Positions 5,887 through 10,049 of a stretch of DNA of 21,339 nt are shown here, one piece after another. Within the stretch, counting starts at the first letter, position 1; each line of letters starts with the position of its first letter. The DNA lies in IMG/VR virus record IMGVR_UViG_3300032294_002550, positions 1-21,339 of that record, one strand, 5' to 3'. The position numbers and the translations under genes are program-made. The notes beneath the pieces are model-generated. The model was not told the origin of the DNA. It searched no databases and saw only the letters and a list, made by a program, of their open reading frames with translations. The DNA comes from a virus.

Positions 5887-6092
5887 TAGTTTGCCACCTT
5901 TACGATAGCCCAAGAGCCCCCTTCGTTAATTGTTTCTAGTACTGGATAAATTGCAGGTAGCACCATAGACTTTAATGCGCCTTCTAGCATAGCAATTTGT
6001 GCGTCCTTATCAAGAGCCAATAGACGGGCACCTGTTGGGTTAGTTTCATCAACCTCTGTTACGAAGTTTAGAGAGTGTGCGATTGATACCAT
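5886..6092 (-). CDS. Small hypothetical phage protein
   Basis: 68 residues starting MVSIAHSLNFVTEVDETNPT, then a helical KDAQIAMLEGALKSMVLPAI and EGGSWAIVKVAN. It is the first gene of a three-gene operon, preceded by the AAACGAAAGGTAAAACAATG leader and the TGTCAG promoter at 6123-6144. No recognised domain. Confidence 0.8.
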   Translation of the reverse strand: MVSIAHSLNFVTEVDETNPTGARLLALDKDAQIAMLEGALKSMVLPAIYPVLETINEGGSWAIVKVAN

Positions 6093-6122
6093 TGTTTTAC
6101 CTTTCGTTTGTTTGATAATGGA

Positions 6123-6144
6123 ATTGTAGCATGGTCCACTGACA
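6123..6144 (-). promoter_or_regulatory. TGTCAG-N10-TACAAT promoter (copy 7)
   Basis: TGTCAG (6144-6139), 10 nt, TACAAT (6128-6123), upstream of the 6092 operon. Confidence 0.7.
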
Positions 6145-6182
6145 AAAATTCCAACACGCCCAATGTTTATCTAATTTATTTA

Positions 6183-6198
6183 TGTGATAAACCTCACA
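6183..6198. promoter_or_regulatory. CRP/GlxR-type operator
   Basis: Exact TGTGA-TAAACC-TCACA, centre 65 bp from the centre of the -10 at 6123-6128. TTTCAGGGG follows at 6201-6209. The DnaA-box segment of the cassette is degenerate here. Confidence 0.65.
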
Positions 6199-6240
6199 AA
6201 TTTCAGGGGTGTTTCGTAACTTGACGTAACAGGCTTTGTG

Positions 6241-6258
6241 CCCCCACGCATTTGGGGG
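6241..6258 (-). other. C5/G5 hairpin of the intergenic cassette
   Basis: CCCCCA-CGCATT-TGGGGG, an inverted repeat also found at 7440-7457, 8073-8090 and in weaker form at 4310-4323. An 18-bp block GGGGGCAGCTTTGAAGTT is identical at 4321 and 6254. No U-tract follows, so it is not a canonical intrinsic terminator. Confidence 0.55.
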
Positions 6259-6274
6259 CAGCTTTGAAGTTTTG

Positions 6275-6367
6275 TCAACTCTTCCAGACTCTATACGCAA
6301 CATATAGCGGAGAGGCCATTACAAAAATAATTCCAATTGAAATTACTGCAGCAATAAAATCAATCAT
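6275..6367 (-). CDS. Small single-pass membrane protein
   Basis: A 30-residue ORF starting MIDFIAAVISIGIIFVMA and ending YVAYRVWKS: one hydrophobic segment (residues 3-24) with a basic tail, suggesting an inner-membrane microprotein with the C-terminus inside. The SD is poor (AAAGAATTCTGATC), so this call rests on composition and position between the 6469 gene and the cassette. Similar microproteins in this arm (8346-8459) support it. Confidence 0.45.
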   Translation of the reverse strand: MIDFIAAVISIGIIFVMASPLYVAYRVWKS

Positions 6368-6425
6368 GATCAGAATTCTTTTTGTGTTTTATTTTGCGTG
6401 TGTATTTTTTTTTGTTGCGAACAGG

Positions 6426-6449
6426 TTGCGCCGCATTACTGCGGCGCAA
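6426..6449 (-). terminator. GC-rich hairpin after gene 6469-6660
   Basis: Perfect 9-bp stem TTGCGCCGC / GCGGCGCAA with a 6-nt loop, 19 nt past the TAA at 6469-6471. The leftward RNA then has CCUGUUCGCAAC and an A-tract, not a U-tract, so termination is not assured. Confidence 0.45.
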
Positions 6450-6468
6450 TTCCTGAATGCGTCTAACT

Positions 6469-6660
6469 TTATCTCGAAGTGAATTTTGGAACATTGTATC
6501 CACTCGCTTCGTGAAAACGTGTTACATCAAATCGGTCGTTATCTTTTGCGAACATTTCCGCAAAATCATTTACCATTTTAGAAAAAACAGCGGGATGAGT
6601 TTTATCGCTAACATACTTTAGAATTTCTGCGGTTGCGACATAGTCTTTACGGGTCATCAT
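6469..6660 (-). CDS. Conserved small hypothetical phage protein
   Basis: 63 residues starting MMTRKDYVATAEILKYVSDK, with FSKMVNDFAEMFAKDN and HEASGYNVPKFTSR at the end. I recognise this KDYVAxAEI...GYNVPKFTSR type as widespread in phages of diverse hosts; function unknown. The first ATG overlaps the upstream TGA (ATGA, 6657-6660), with AAAGG about 10 nt before; the second ATG is a possible alternative. It ends an operon from the promoter at 7047. Confidence 0.8.
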   Translation of the reverse strand: MMTRKDYVATAEILKYVSDKTHPAVFSKMVNDFAEMFAKDNDRFDVTRFHEASGYNVPKFTSR

Positions 6661-6860
6661 TTAATTGTTACCTTTCCCATGCGGTCAATTACTTTTGTGT
6701 ACATCTTGCCTGTTGGCATTGATAGGTTAATCGTTGAGTATTCGTTAGCAAATCCTACATCAGTAAATTTAGCAAATGCGGTAAATGCTTCCAGTGCATC
6801 ATCATAGTCATTACTCCAGCGAACAGAGTTTCCGTCATAGGATAAAGTAATCTTATACAT
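6657..6860 (-). CDS. Small hypothetical phage protein
   Basis: 67 residues starting MYKITLSYDGNSVRWSND; beta-rich, with a central helix DALEAFTAFAKFTDV and a basic C-terminus. A TTG five codons earlier is in frame, but this ATG follows the upstream TAA by 1 nt and has GGGGA as SD, so I start here. It is the middle gene of the 7014-6469 operon. Function unknown. Confidence 0.75.
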   Translation of the reverse strand: MYKITLSYDGNSVRWSNDYDDALEAFTAFAKFTDVGFANEYSTINLSMPTGKMYTKVIDRMGKVTIK

Positions 6861-6861
6861 C

Positions 6862-7014
6862 TTAGTAGTCCCCAATCTCGTTAGTTACGCAATCGCATGG
6901 CTCGACATCATAGGAGTTTTCATCTCCCCAAAAAATTGCCCCAAATCCTAAGCAATCATCACACACAATGACGGAGATAGTTCCCTCGTCAATTACATCT
7001 AAGAAGTTTCCCAT
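6862..7014 (-). CDS. Small four-Cys hypothetical phage protein
   Basis: 50 residues starting MGNFLDVIDEGTISVIV, with CDDC at 18-21 and CDC at 40-42, a likely zinc site. It is acidic. The leader AAACGAAAGGAAAACTATAAATG carries the standard motif and SD, and the promoter is at 7047-7068. It is the first gene of a three-gene operon. The Cys pattern is all that points to function; it may be a zinc-stabilised adaptor. Confidence 0.75.
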   Translation of the reverse strand: MGNFLDVIDEGTISVIVCDDCLGFGAIFWGDENSYDVEPCDCVTNEIGDY

Positions 7015-7046
7015 TTATAGTTTTCCTTTCGTTTGTTTGTTTTGTA

Positions 7047-7068
7047 ATTATAGCGGAAGGGTCTGACA
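7047..7068 (-). promoter_or_regulatory. TGTCAG-N10-TATAAT promoter (copy 8) with inverted copy
   Basis: TGTCAG (7068-7063), 10 nt, TATAAT (7052-7047). GTCTGAC (7061-7067) and GTCAGAC (7074-7080) form a 7-bp inverted repeat around the element, overlapping the stop codon of the next gene. Confidence 0.7.
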
Positions 7069-7070
7069 AA

Positions 7071-7280
7071 TTAGTCAGACACCTTCACGGCAACAGTAGC
7101 CCAAAAATCATTTATGCCACGGGTTGGGCTGACCTGAATTGCGTAAGCCTCAAAGCCTTCGCCATACCAAATGCCGTCACGCTTTTCGGCATGAACGATA
7201 GTTCCCTCATCATGGCGAGAGCGTGAGCGATAGTGTTTTCCTACTAGTAGGGCGGGGATAGATAGAGTTAGTGCTGACAT
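7071..7280 (-). CDS. Small basic beta-rich hypothetical phage protein
   Basis: 69 residues starting MSALTLSIPALLVGKHYRSR, with SRSRHDEGTIVHAEKRDGIW and a beta-rich end (FWATVAVKVSD). The layout suggests a small barrel that could bind nucleic acid; this is a guess. The start follows AAACGAAAGGTGACACC, and the promoter is at 7311-7332. It is a single-gene unit whose stop lies 3 nt from the next promoter. Confidence 0.8.
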   Translation of the reverse strand: MSALTLSIPALLVGKHYRSRSRHDEGTIVHAEKRDGIWYGEGFEAYAIQVSPTRGINDFWATVAVKVSD

Positions 7281-7310
7281 GGTGTCACCTTTCGTTTAGT
7301 TATGTATGGA

Positions 7311-7332
7311 ATTATACACGAACGGACTGACA
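7311..7332 (-). promoter_or_regulatory. TGTCAG-N10-TATAAT promoter (copy 9)
   Basis: TGTCAG (7332-7327), 10 nt, TATAAT (7316-7311). A small palindrome TTACTAGCCAGTAA lies just upstream at 7341-7354 and resembles the one in the lysin promoter (14731-14744). Confidence 0.7.
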
Positions 7333-7380
7333 TAAACTAATTACTAGCCAGTAATTTCACAATGTGAGACGCTCAAGTCA

Positions 7381-7396
7381 TGTGATAAATCTCACA
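7381..7396. promoter_or_regulatory. CRP/GlxR-type operator
   Basis: Exact TGTGA-TAAATC-TCACA, centre 75 bp from the centre of the -10 at 7311-7316; TTTCAGGGG follows at 7400-7408. Confidence 0.65.
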
Positions 7397-7408
7397 AATT
7401 TTCAGGGG

Positions 7409-7438
7409 TTATCCACAGATCTTCTTAAGTTATACACA
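7409..7438 (+). promoter_or_regulatory. Pair of DnaA boxes
   Basis: TTATCCACA (7409-7417) and TTATACACA (7430-7438), same strand, 21 bp start to start. Confidence 0.65.
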
Positions 7439-7439
7439 G

Positions 7440-7480
7440 CCCCCACATCTTTGGGGGCAGCTGCCGACTTTGTCAAGTCG
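7440..7480 (-). other. Two hairpins after the 7496 operon
   Basis: CCCCCA-CATCTT-TGGGGG (7440-7457) and CGACTT-TGTC-AAGTCG (7465-7480), followed by GACACGCCG (7480-7488), which recurs at 8113 and 8880. They lie just past the stop at 7496 and probably form the 3' end of that transcript, though without a U-tract. Confidence 0.5.
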
Positions 7481-7495
7481 ACACGCCGCCTTTAT

Positions 7496-7642
7496 TTAAT
7501 TTTCTTGCAGAGTTTCTAAAATAATTTGCACATCTTTTTCGTTAAGCAAAACTTGAGATGCACCCCAAAGATAAGCAAGCCAATTATCGCCATGCTTTTC
7601 TTTTGCAATAGATGCGACATCTTTTAACAGATCTGTATTCAT
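7496..7642 (-). CDS. Small hypothetical phage protein
   Basis: 48 residues starting MNTDLLKDVASIAKEKHGDN, then WLAYLWGASQVLLNEKDV; helical and soluble. Its ATG shares an A with the upstream TAA (TAATG, 7640-7644), and AAGGGGGTAAAGTA supplies the SD. It is the last of three coupled genes from the cassette at 7950-8090. Function unknown. Confidence 0.7.
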   Translation of the reverse strand: MNTDLLKDVASIAKEKHGDNWLAYLWGASQVLLNEKDVQIILETLQEN

Positions 7643-7806
7643 TACTTTACCCCCTTGTATAAAAAATTCCACGCCTCACGGCATAACACAATGCTTTGAC
7701 AATTGTCGCAGCAGATAACACCATGCTGATTTAATTCTAAATCATACATATCGATTGTGGTAGTTACTGCACCACATACAGAGTTTACAGATACAAAAGT
7801 GCTCAT
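7642..7806 (-). CDS. Small Cys-rich hypothetical phage protein
   Basis: 54 residues starting MSTFVSVNSVCGAVTTTI, with CCDNCQSIVLC near residues 35-45, giving a CxxC pair plus further Cys that could bind zinc. A longer in-frame version exists upstream, but this ATG overlaps the upstream TGA (ATGA, 7803-7806) and has GGAAGGA before it. It is the second of three coupled genes. Confidence 0.7.
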   Translation of the reverse strand: MSTFVSVNSVCGAVTTTIDMYDLELNQHGVICCDNCQSIVLCREAWNFLYKGVK

Positions 7807-7949
7807 ATGTAAAGTCCTTCCGTTGAGCGGTCTAATTCCCAATACATTTTCTCCTCTTGCCACTCAAAGAAATGAGTATCGCATAGAGTAGATGGTGAAA
7901 CAGAATAAAACTTTATTCCGTTAGCGTTAGCATAGCATGTTGCACACAT
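7803..7949 (-). CDS. Small zinc-finger-like hypothetical phage protein
   Basis: 48 residues starting MCATCYANANGIKFYSVSPS, with CATC at 2-5 and CDTH at 23-26, a CxxC...CxxH pattern typical of small zinc fingers. The start is chosen because AACGAAAGGAAAACTT precedes it; an upstream in-frame ATG would run through the leader. It is the first gene of the 7949-7496 operon. The leader forms a hairpin (7958-7976) that may mask the SD. Confidence 0.7.
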   Translation of the reverse strand: MCATCYANANGIKFYSVSPSTLCDTHFFEWQEEKMYWELDRSTEGLYI

Positions 7950-7957
7950 AAGTTTTC

Positions 7958-7976
7958 CTTTCGTTGATAACGAAAG
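7958..7976 (-). promoter_or_regulatory. Leader hairpin made of two inverted AACGAAAG motifs
   Basis: CTTTCGTT-GAT-AACGAAAG is a perfect 8-bp stem with a 3-nt loop. On the leftward RNA the GAAAG of the SD is in the stem. The promoter here is degenerate (TGTGGG 7996-7991, TAGGCT 7980-7975). Confidence 0.55.
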
Positions 7977-8013
7977 CCTATCACACATGACCCACAAATC
8001 CTAATCTATTTGA

Positions 8014-8029
8014 TGTGATGTTGCTCACA
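8014..8029. promoter_or_regulatory. CRP/GlxR-type operator
   Basis: Exact TGTGA-TGTTGC-TCACA. TTTCAGGG follows at 8033-8040. Its centre is 44 bp from the centre of the degenerate -10 at 7975-7980. Confidence 0.65.
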
Positions 8030-8041
8030 AAATTTCAGGGT

Positions 8042-8071
8042 TTTTCCACAGGCCTTCTTAACTTATCCACA
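8042..8071 (+). promoter_or_regulatory. Pair of DnaA boxes
   Basis: TTTTCCACA (8042-8050) and TTATCCACA (8063-8071), same strand, 21 bp start to start, 12 bp after the CRP palindrome. Confidence 0.65.
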
Positions 8072-8072
8072 G

Positions 8073-8090
8073 CCCCCTCTCCTTTGGGGG
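8073..8090 (-). other. C5/G5 hairpin of the intergenic cassette
   Basis: CCCCC-TCTCCTTT-GGGGG, followed to the right by TTGTCAAG (8104-8111) and GACACGCCG (8113-8121), in the same order as at 7440-7488. Confidence 0.5.
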
Positions 8091-8136
8091 CCAGCTTAAC
8101 TATTGTCAAGCCGACACGCCGCTAGGCTAGTGTGAT

Positions 8137-8349
8137 TTACATCTCTTCATCATCTAGCATGCCACACTCACGCATGTAGTCCTCATGCTCTATAACACCA
8201 ATGTTAAAGGCGATAGGGTCGCAACACTCCAAGATCTCGGCGGGGGTAAAGGTAGAGTAACCAATCTTTACCTCTGGATAAATCTCATTAAGTAAATCCA
8301 TAAAGCTTTCTTTTATAGTTAGGTCTCTTTCAAATTGTGTCATACTCAA
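8137..8349 (-). CDS. Small acidic hypothetical phage protein
   Basis: 70 residues (68 from the ATG at 8343), continuing MTQFERDLTIKESFMDLLNE and FTPAEILECCDPIAFNIGVI, ending in an acidic tail. Two starts compete: TTG at 8349, with AAGGAG 8 nt upstream and a TTGA overlap with the previous stop, and ATG at 8343, which is 14 nt from the SD. I prefer TTG, but the ATG is close. It is the last gene of the 8814-8137 operon. Function unknown. Confidence 0.75.
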   Translation of the reverse strand: MSMTQFERDLTIKESFMDLLNEIYPEVKIGYSTFTPAEILECCDPIAFNIGVIEHEDYMRECGMLDDEEM

Positions 8350-8459
8350 TTAAATAACTCCTTCATCTCGCTAATAAAGTCATGCCACACAATGCGTGCC
8401 ATGTATAGGGCGGGGATAGCAATAGATAGTTGCACTAGTGTAGTTAGTAGTCTGTTCAT
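8346..8459 (-). CDS. Small single-pass membrane protein
   Basis: 37 residues starting MNRLLTTLVQLSIAIPALYM, then ARIVWHDFISEMKELFN: one hydrophobic segment at residues 4-24 with a charged C-terminal tail. Its ATG shares an A with the upstream TAA (TAATG), and its TGA overlaps the next TTG start. These couplings on both sides make it credible despite its size. Function unknown; a membrane microprotein. Confidence 0.65.
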   Translation of the reverse strand: MNRLLTTLVQLSIAIPALYMARIVWHDFISEMKELFN

Positions 8460-8644
8460 TACTTATCTCCAAACATGTTAAAGACCTCATCTATTTGTTC
8501 ATCTGTTAGATGGTCAATCTGTATAGCCTTAACAAATCCGAACACATCTTCTTCTTCTGCCATTAGTTGCTCATACATTTCTTCTTCTGCTAGGTGTGCG
8601 TATTGGTCTTGCACATCTGCTTGGATAGTATCCCATTTAGTCAT
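8459..8644 (-). CDS. Small acidic hypothetical phage protein
   Basis: 61 residues starting MTKWDTIQADVQDQYAHLAE, strongly acidic (EEEMYEQLMAEEEDVFGF), helical, ending DEVFNMFGDK. TAATG overlaps at both ends tie it to the genes at 8644-8814 and 8346-8459. It has no Cys and no membrane segment. An acidic DNA-mimic role would be pure speculation. Confidence 0.75.
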   Translation of the reverse strand: MTKWDTIQADVQDQYAHLAEEEMYEQLMAEEEDVFGFVKAIQIDHLTDEQIDEVFNMFGDK

Positions 8645-8814
8645 TAGTTAGCCCCTACCTTGATGTCCATTACATTAGCGGTAAATTTCTTACCCTTGCC
8701 TAGTTCGCTGTCATTTAGTGAGTTGATTAGATGGTCAATAGCCTTGACCTCATGTGCAACATTGTTTACAGAGATTAGTTTAGAGCCTTGCCAAATTGAG
8801 TAAGTGATAGTCAT
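8644..8814 (-). CDS. Small hypothetical phage protein
   Basis: 56 residues starting MTITYSIWQGSKLISVNNVA, with a central helix HEVKAIDHLINSLNDSE and a beta-rich end. It is the first gene of a four-gene operon, with the leader AACGAAAGAAGAACTTAAATG and the promoter at 8849-8870. It resembles other small alpha/beta phage proteins; no function. Confidence 0.75.
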   Translation of the reverse strand: MTITYSIWQGSKLISVNNVAHEVKAIDHLINSLNDSELGKGKKFTANVMDIKVGAN

Positions 8815-8848
8815 TTAAGTTCTTCTTTCGTTAGTAGTTATAGTAGGA

Positions 8849-8870
8849 ATTGTAGCGGATAGGTCTGACA
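8849..8870 (-). promoter_or_regulatory. TGTCAG-N10-TACAAT promoter (copy 11)
   Basis: TGTCAG (8870-8865), 10 nt, TACAAT (8854-8849). To the right an ACACGC/GCGTGT inverted repeat (8881-8901) spans the stop codon of the next gene. Confidence 0.7.
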
Positions 8871-8888
8871 AATTGGGGAGACACGCCG

Positions 8889-9026
8889 TTAGTTAGCGTG
8901 TGATTTAGAACACCATGTCTGGTGGATTGCTAAGTATCTGCACTCTGAGCAGATAGCGTCTCCTAGTCTTGCTAGTAGTTGCTCTCTAGTTTCTAGAGAG
9001 TTTCTGTTTTCATGTATTGAGTTCAT
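8889..9026 (-). CDS. Small Cys-containing hypothetical phage protein
   Basis: 45 residues starting MNSIHENRNSLETREQLLAR, with CSEC at 26-29 and a later CSKSH, a possible C3H zinc site. The SD is excellent (AAAGAAAGGAGTTCAAATG). It is the first leftward gene next to the divergence region and has its own promoter (9056-9077) and CRP site. Function unknown. Confidence 0.75.
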   Translation of the reverse strand: MNSIHENRNSLETREQLLARLGDAICSECRYLAIHQTWCSKSHAN

Positions 9027-9055
9027 TTGAACTCCTTTCTTTATCTTATGTCTTA

Positions 9056-9077
9056 AGACTATACTAGGGCACTGACA
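9056..9077 (-). promoter_or_regulatory. TGTCAG promoter (copy 12), variant spacing
   Basis: TGTCAG (9077-9072) with TATAGT at 9063-9058 (8-nt gap) or TAGTCT at 9061-9056 (10-nt gap). It drives the gene at 8889-9026. Confidence 0.6.
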
Positions 9078-9098
9078 AATTCAAATCCAAAATGGGTT

Positions 9099-9188
9099 CA
9101 ATTCGGACATTTCTAAAAAAAGGTATGTGATAAGGGTCACAAATAAGCCTATTATGGTCGCACTATCGGACAATTCGGACATTCTAAA
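9099..9188. repeat. TCGGACA repeats in the divergence region
   Basis: CAATTCGGACATTTCTAAA at 9099-9117 is nearly repeated at 9171-9188, and a third TCGGACA lies at 9166. They flank the CRP site and could be binding sites for a phage regulator or replication protein. Confidence 0.5.
9126..9141. promoter_or_regulatory. CRP/GlxR-type operator
   Basis: Exact TGTGA-TAAGGG-TCACA, centre 73 bp from the centre of the -10 at 9058-9063. There is no DnaA pair here. Confidence 0.65.
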
Positions 9189-9244
9189 TAGTGTGTATCA
9201 TACAAGAAAAAAATATATTAACATTTTTAAAAATCTGAAAAAGC

Positions 9245-9274
9245 TTGACCTACAAAAATGTCTCATGTTACAAT
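9245..9274 (+). promoter_or_regulatory. Rightward sigma70-like promoter
   Basis: TTGACC, 18-nt spacer, TACAAT. No gene starts within 240 nt, so it would make a long leader or a non-coding RNA. Confidence 0.5.
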
Positions 9275-9374
9275 TGGAAAGGTTTCGGGGGTTACACTAA
9301 GACTCAATATGCCAAGTTAGATACTTGGGAATATGATCTAGTAACTTCTCCTACTTTCCAAAAAGTTAAAATTT

Positions 9375-9389
9375 GGGGGGTAGGGGGGG
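9375..9389 (+). other. G6-TA-G7 tract
   Basis: Two G-runs separated by TA in an otherwise AT-rich region; with short loops within the runs they could form a G-quadruplex. Confidence 0.5.
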
Positions 9390-9492
9390 TTTGCTAAAAT
9401 CTAATTTCCAAGTTGAAAGTTATAAAGATTAAAACAAAAGACAAATACAAAAAATAAAATTATATTAACATTATAGTATACCAATATTGCAG

Positions 9493-9515
9493 TTGACTAG
9501 AATATAGGGTATACT
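9493..9515 (+). promoter_or_regulatory. Rightward promoter, probably leaderless
   Basis: TTGACTA (9493-9499), 10 nt, TATACT (9510-9515): the same geometry as the left-arm promoters. The ATG at 9522 is 6 nt past the -10, so the transcript should begin at or next to the start codon. Confidence 0.6.
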
Positions 9516-9521
9516 AAGAAT

Positions 9522-9635
9522 ATGAAATGTAACTTTTGCAATAACGACAAGTATATTGAAAGATTAAACTCTAGAGGTGTACTTGAGTCGTATTGCACAG
9601 AATGCATTAAAAAGTTAATTAAAGGCGGGAAATGA
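9522..9635 (+). CDS. Small zinc-ribbon protein
   Basis: 37 residues starting MKCNFCNNDKYIERLNSRGV. CNFC at 3-6 and CTEC at 25-28 make a clear four-Cys zinc ribbon with about 18 residues between. It has no SD, and the -10 box is 6 nt upstream, so translation is probably leaderless, a common mode in actinobacteria. It is the first rightward gene and overlaps the next by ATGA. A DNA-binding or adaptor role is possible. Confidence 0.7.
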   Translation: MKCNFCNNDKYIERLNSRGVLESYCTECIKKLIKGGK

Positions 9636-9712
9636 AAATAATTGTTATAGCAGGTCTTGTAGCTATCCTAGTATATATATGCGGAATAATTCTGCAGTTC
9701 AATATAAACTAG
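9632..9712 (+). CDS. Small single-pass membrane protein
   Basis: 26 residues starting MKIIVIAGLVAILVYICGII: a single hydrophobic segment with a short polar end. The ATG overlaps the upstream TGA (ATGA), with AAGGCGGG as SD. Its TAG (9710-9712) overlaps the first base of the following tRNA, so tRNA processing would cut the mRNA at the stop codon. Function unknown. Confidence 0.6.
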   Translation: MKIIVIAGLVAILVYICGIILQFNIN

Positions 9713-9786
9713 GGGGTATAGCTTAATCTGGTTAAAGCAATTGTCTTATATACAATCGAGTTTGGGTTCAAATCCCAATATCCCTA
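9712..9786 (+). tRNA. tRNA-Ile (anticodon TAT)
   Basis: A 75-nt cloverleaf: acceptor GGGGGTA/TATCCCT (two G-U pairs), D arm GCTT/AAGC, anticodon stem ATTGT/ACAAT with loop CTTATAT, T arm TTGGG-TTCAAAT-CCCAA, discriminator A, no encoded CCA. Anticodon UAU reads AUA. Bacteria usually read AUA with a lysidine-modified CAU tRNA, so this is unusual. Confidence 0.9.
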
Positions 9787-9790
9787 CTTT

Positions 9791-9863
9791 GTCCCTATAG
9801 CTCAGTTGGTAGAGCAAAAGACTTTTAATCTTTGGGTCCTTGGTTCAAGTCCAAGTGGGGACA
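9791..9863 (+). tRNA. tRNA-Lys (anticodon TTT)
   Basis: A 73-nt cloverleaf: acceptor GTCCCTA/TGGGGAC, D arm GCTC/GAGC, anticodon stem AAAGA/TCTTT with loop CTTTTAA, T arm CTTGG-TTCAAGT-CCAAG, discriminator A. It is four nt after the Ile tRNA, so the two are surely cotranscribed. Confidence 0.95.
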
Positions 9864-9899
9864 CATAATATATTCTAGTTGACTAAGATATGGAGTAAC

Positions 9900-10049
9900 A
9901 TGAAAAATAAAATAGGAACAAGTATACTATTGCTGGCAACAGCAATCGCTTCTGGATATGCTTTATATGAATTGTTAAAAAAAGCGGGACTAGGAGATTC
10001 TTTCGACTTCGATCTATTTGAAGATATAGATAAAGATGATCAACTCTAG
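9900..10049 (+). CDS. Small membrane-anchored hypothetical protein
   Basis: 49 residues starting MKNKIGTSILLLATAIASGY: a hydrophobic segment at 6-23, then KKAGLGDS and a very acidic tail (DFDLFEDIDKDD). The SD GGAG lies 4 nt before the ATG. A TTGACTA repeat of the 9493 promoter element occurs at 9879, but its -10 would overlap the ATG. It overlaps the next gene by 14 bp. Function unknown. Confidence 0.65.
   Translation: MKNKIGTSILLLATAIASGYALYELLKKAGLGDSFDFDLFEDIDKDDQL

Larger units (their letters stand above)
9142..9521. other. Non-coding divergence region
   Basis: About 380 bp with no credible ORF between leftward and rightward arms. It contains TCGGACA repeats, TGTAT-C-ATACA (9194-9204), a sigma70-like promoter, a CCAAGT-TAGAT-ACTTGG hairpin (9312-9328), a G6-TA-G7 run and an A-rich strand (9416-9475). 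It could be a structured RNA, a control region or an origin; the sequence alone does not decide. Confidence 0.6.

Noticed and set aside
6097-6303. Leftward 68-codon frame
   Set aside because: It runs through the promoter, CRP palindrome and C5/G5 hairpin; it has no SD, and composition is unlike the neighbours.
455-8090. Repeated cassettes considered as a CRISPR array
   Set aside because: Repeats are separated by genes of irregular length, are modular and regulatory, and no cas gene is present.
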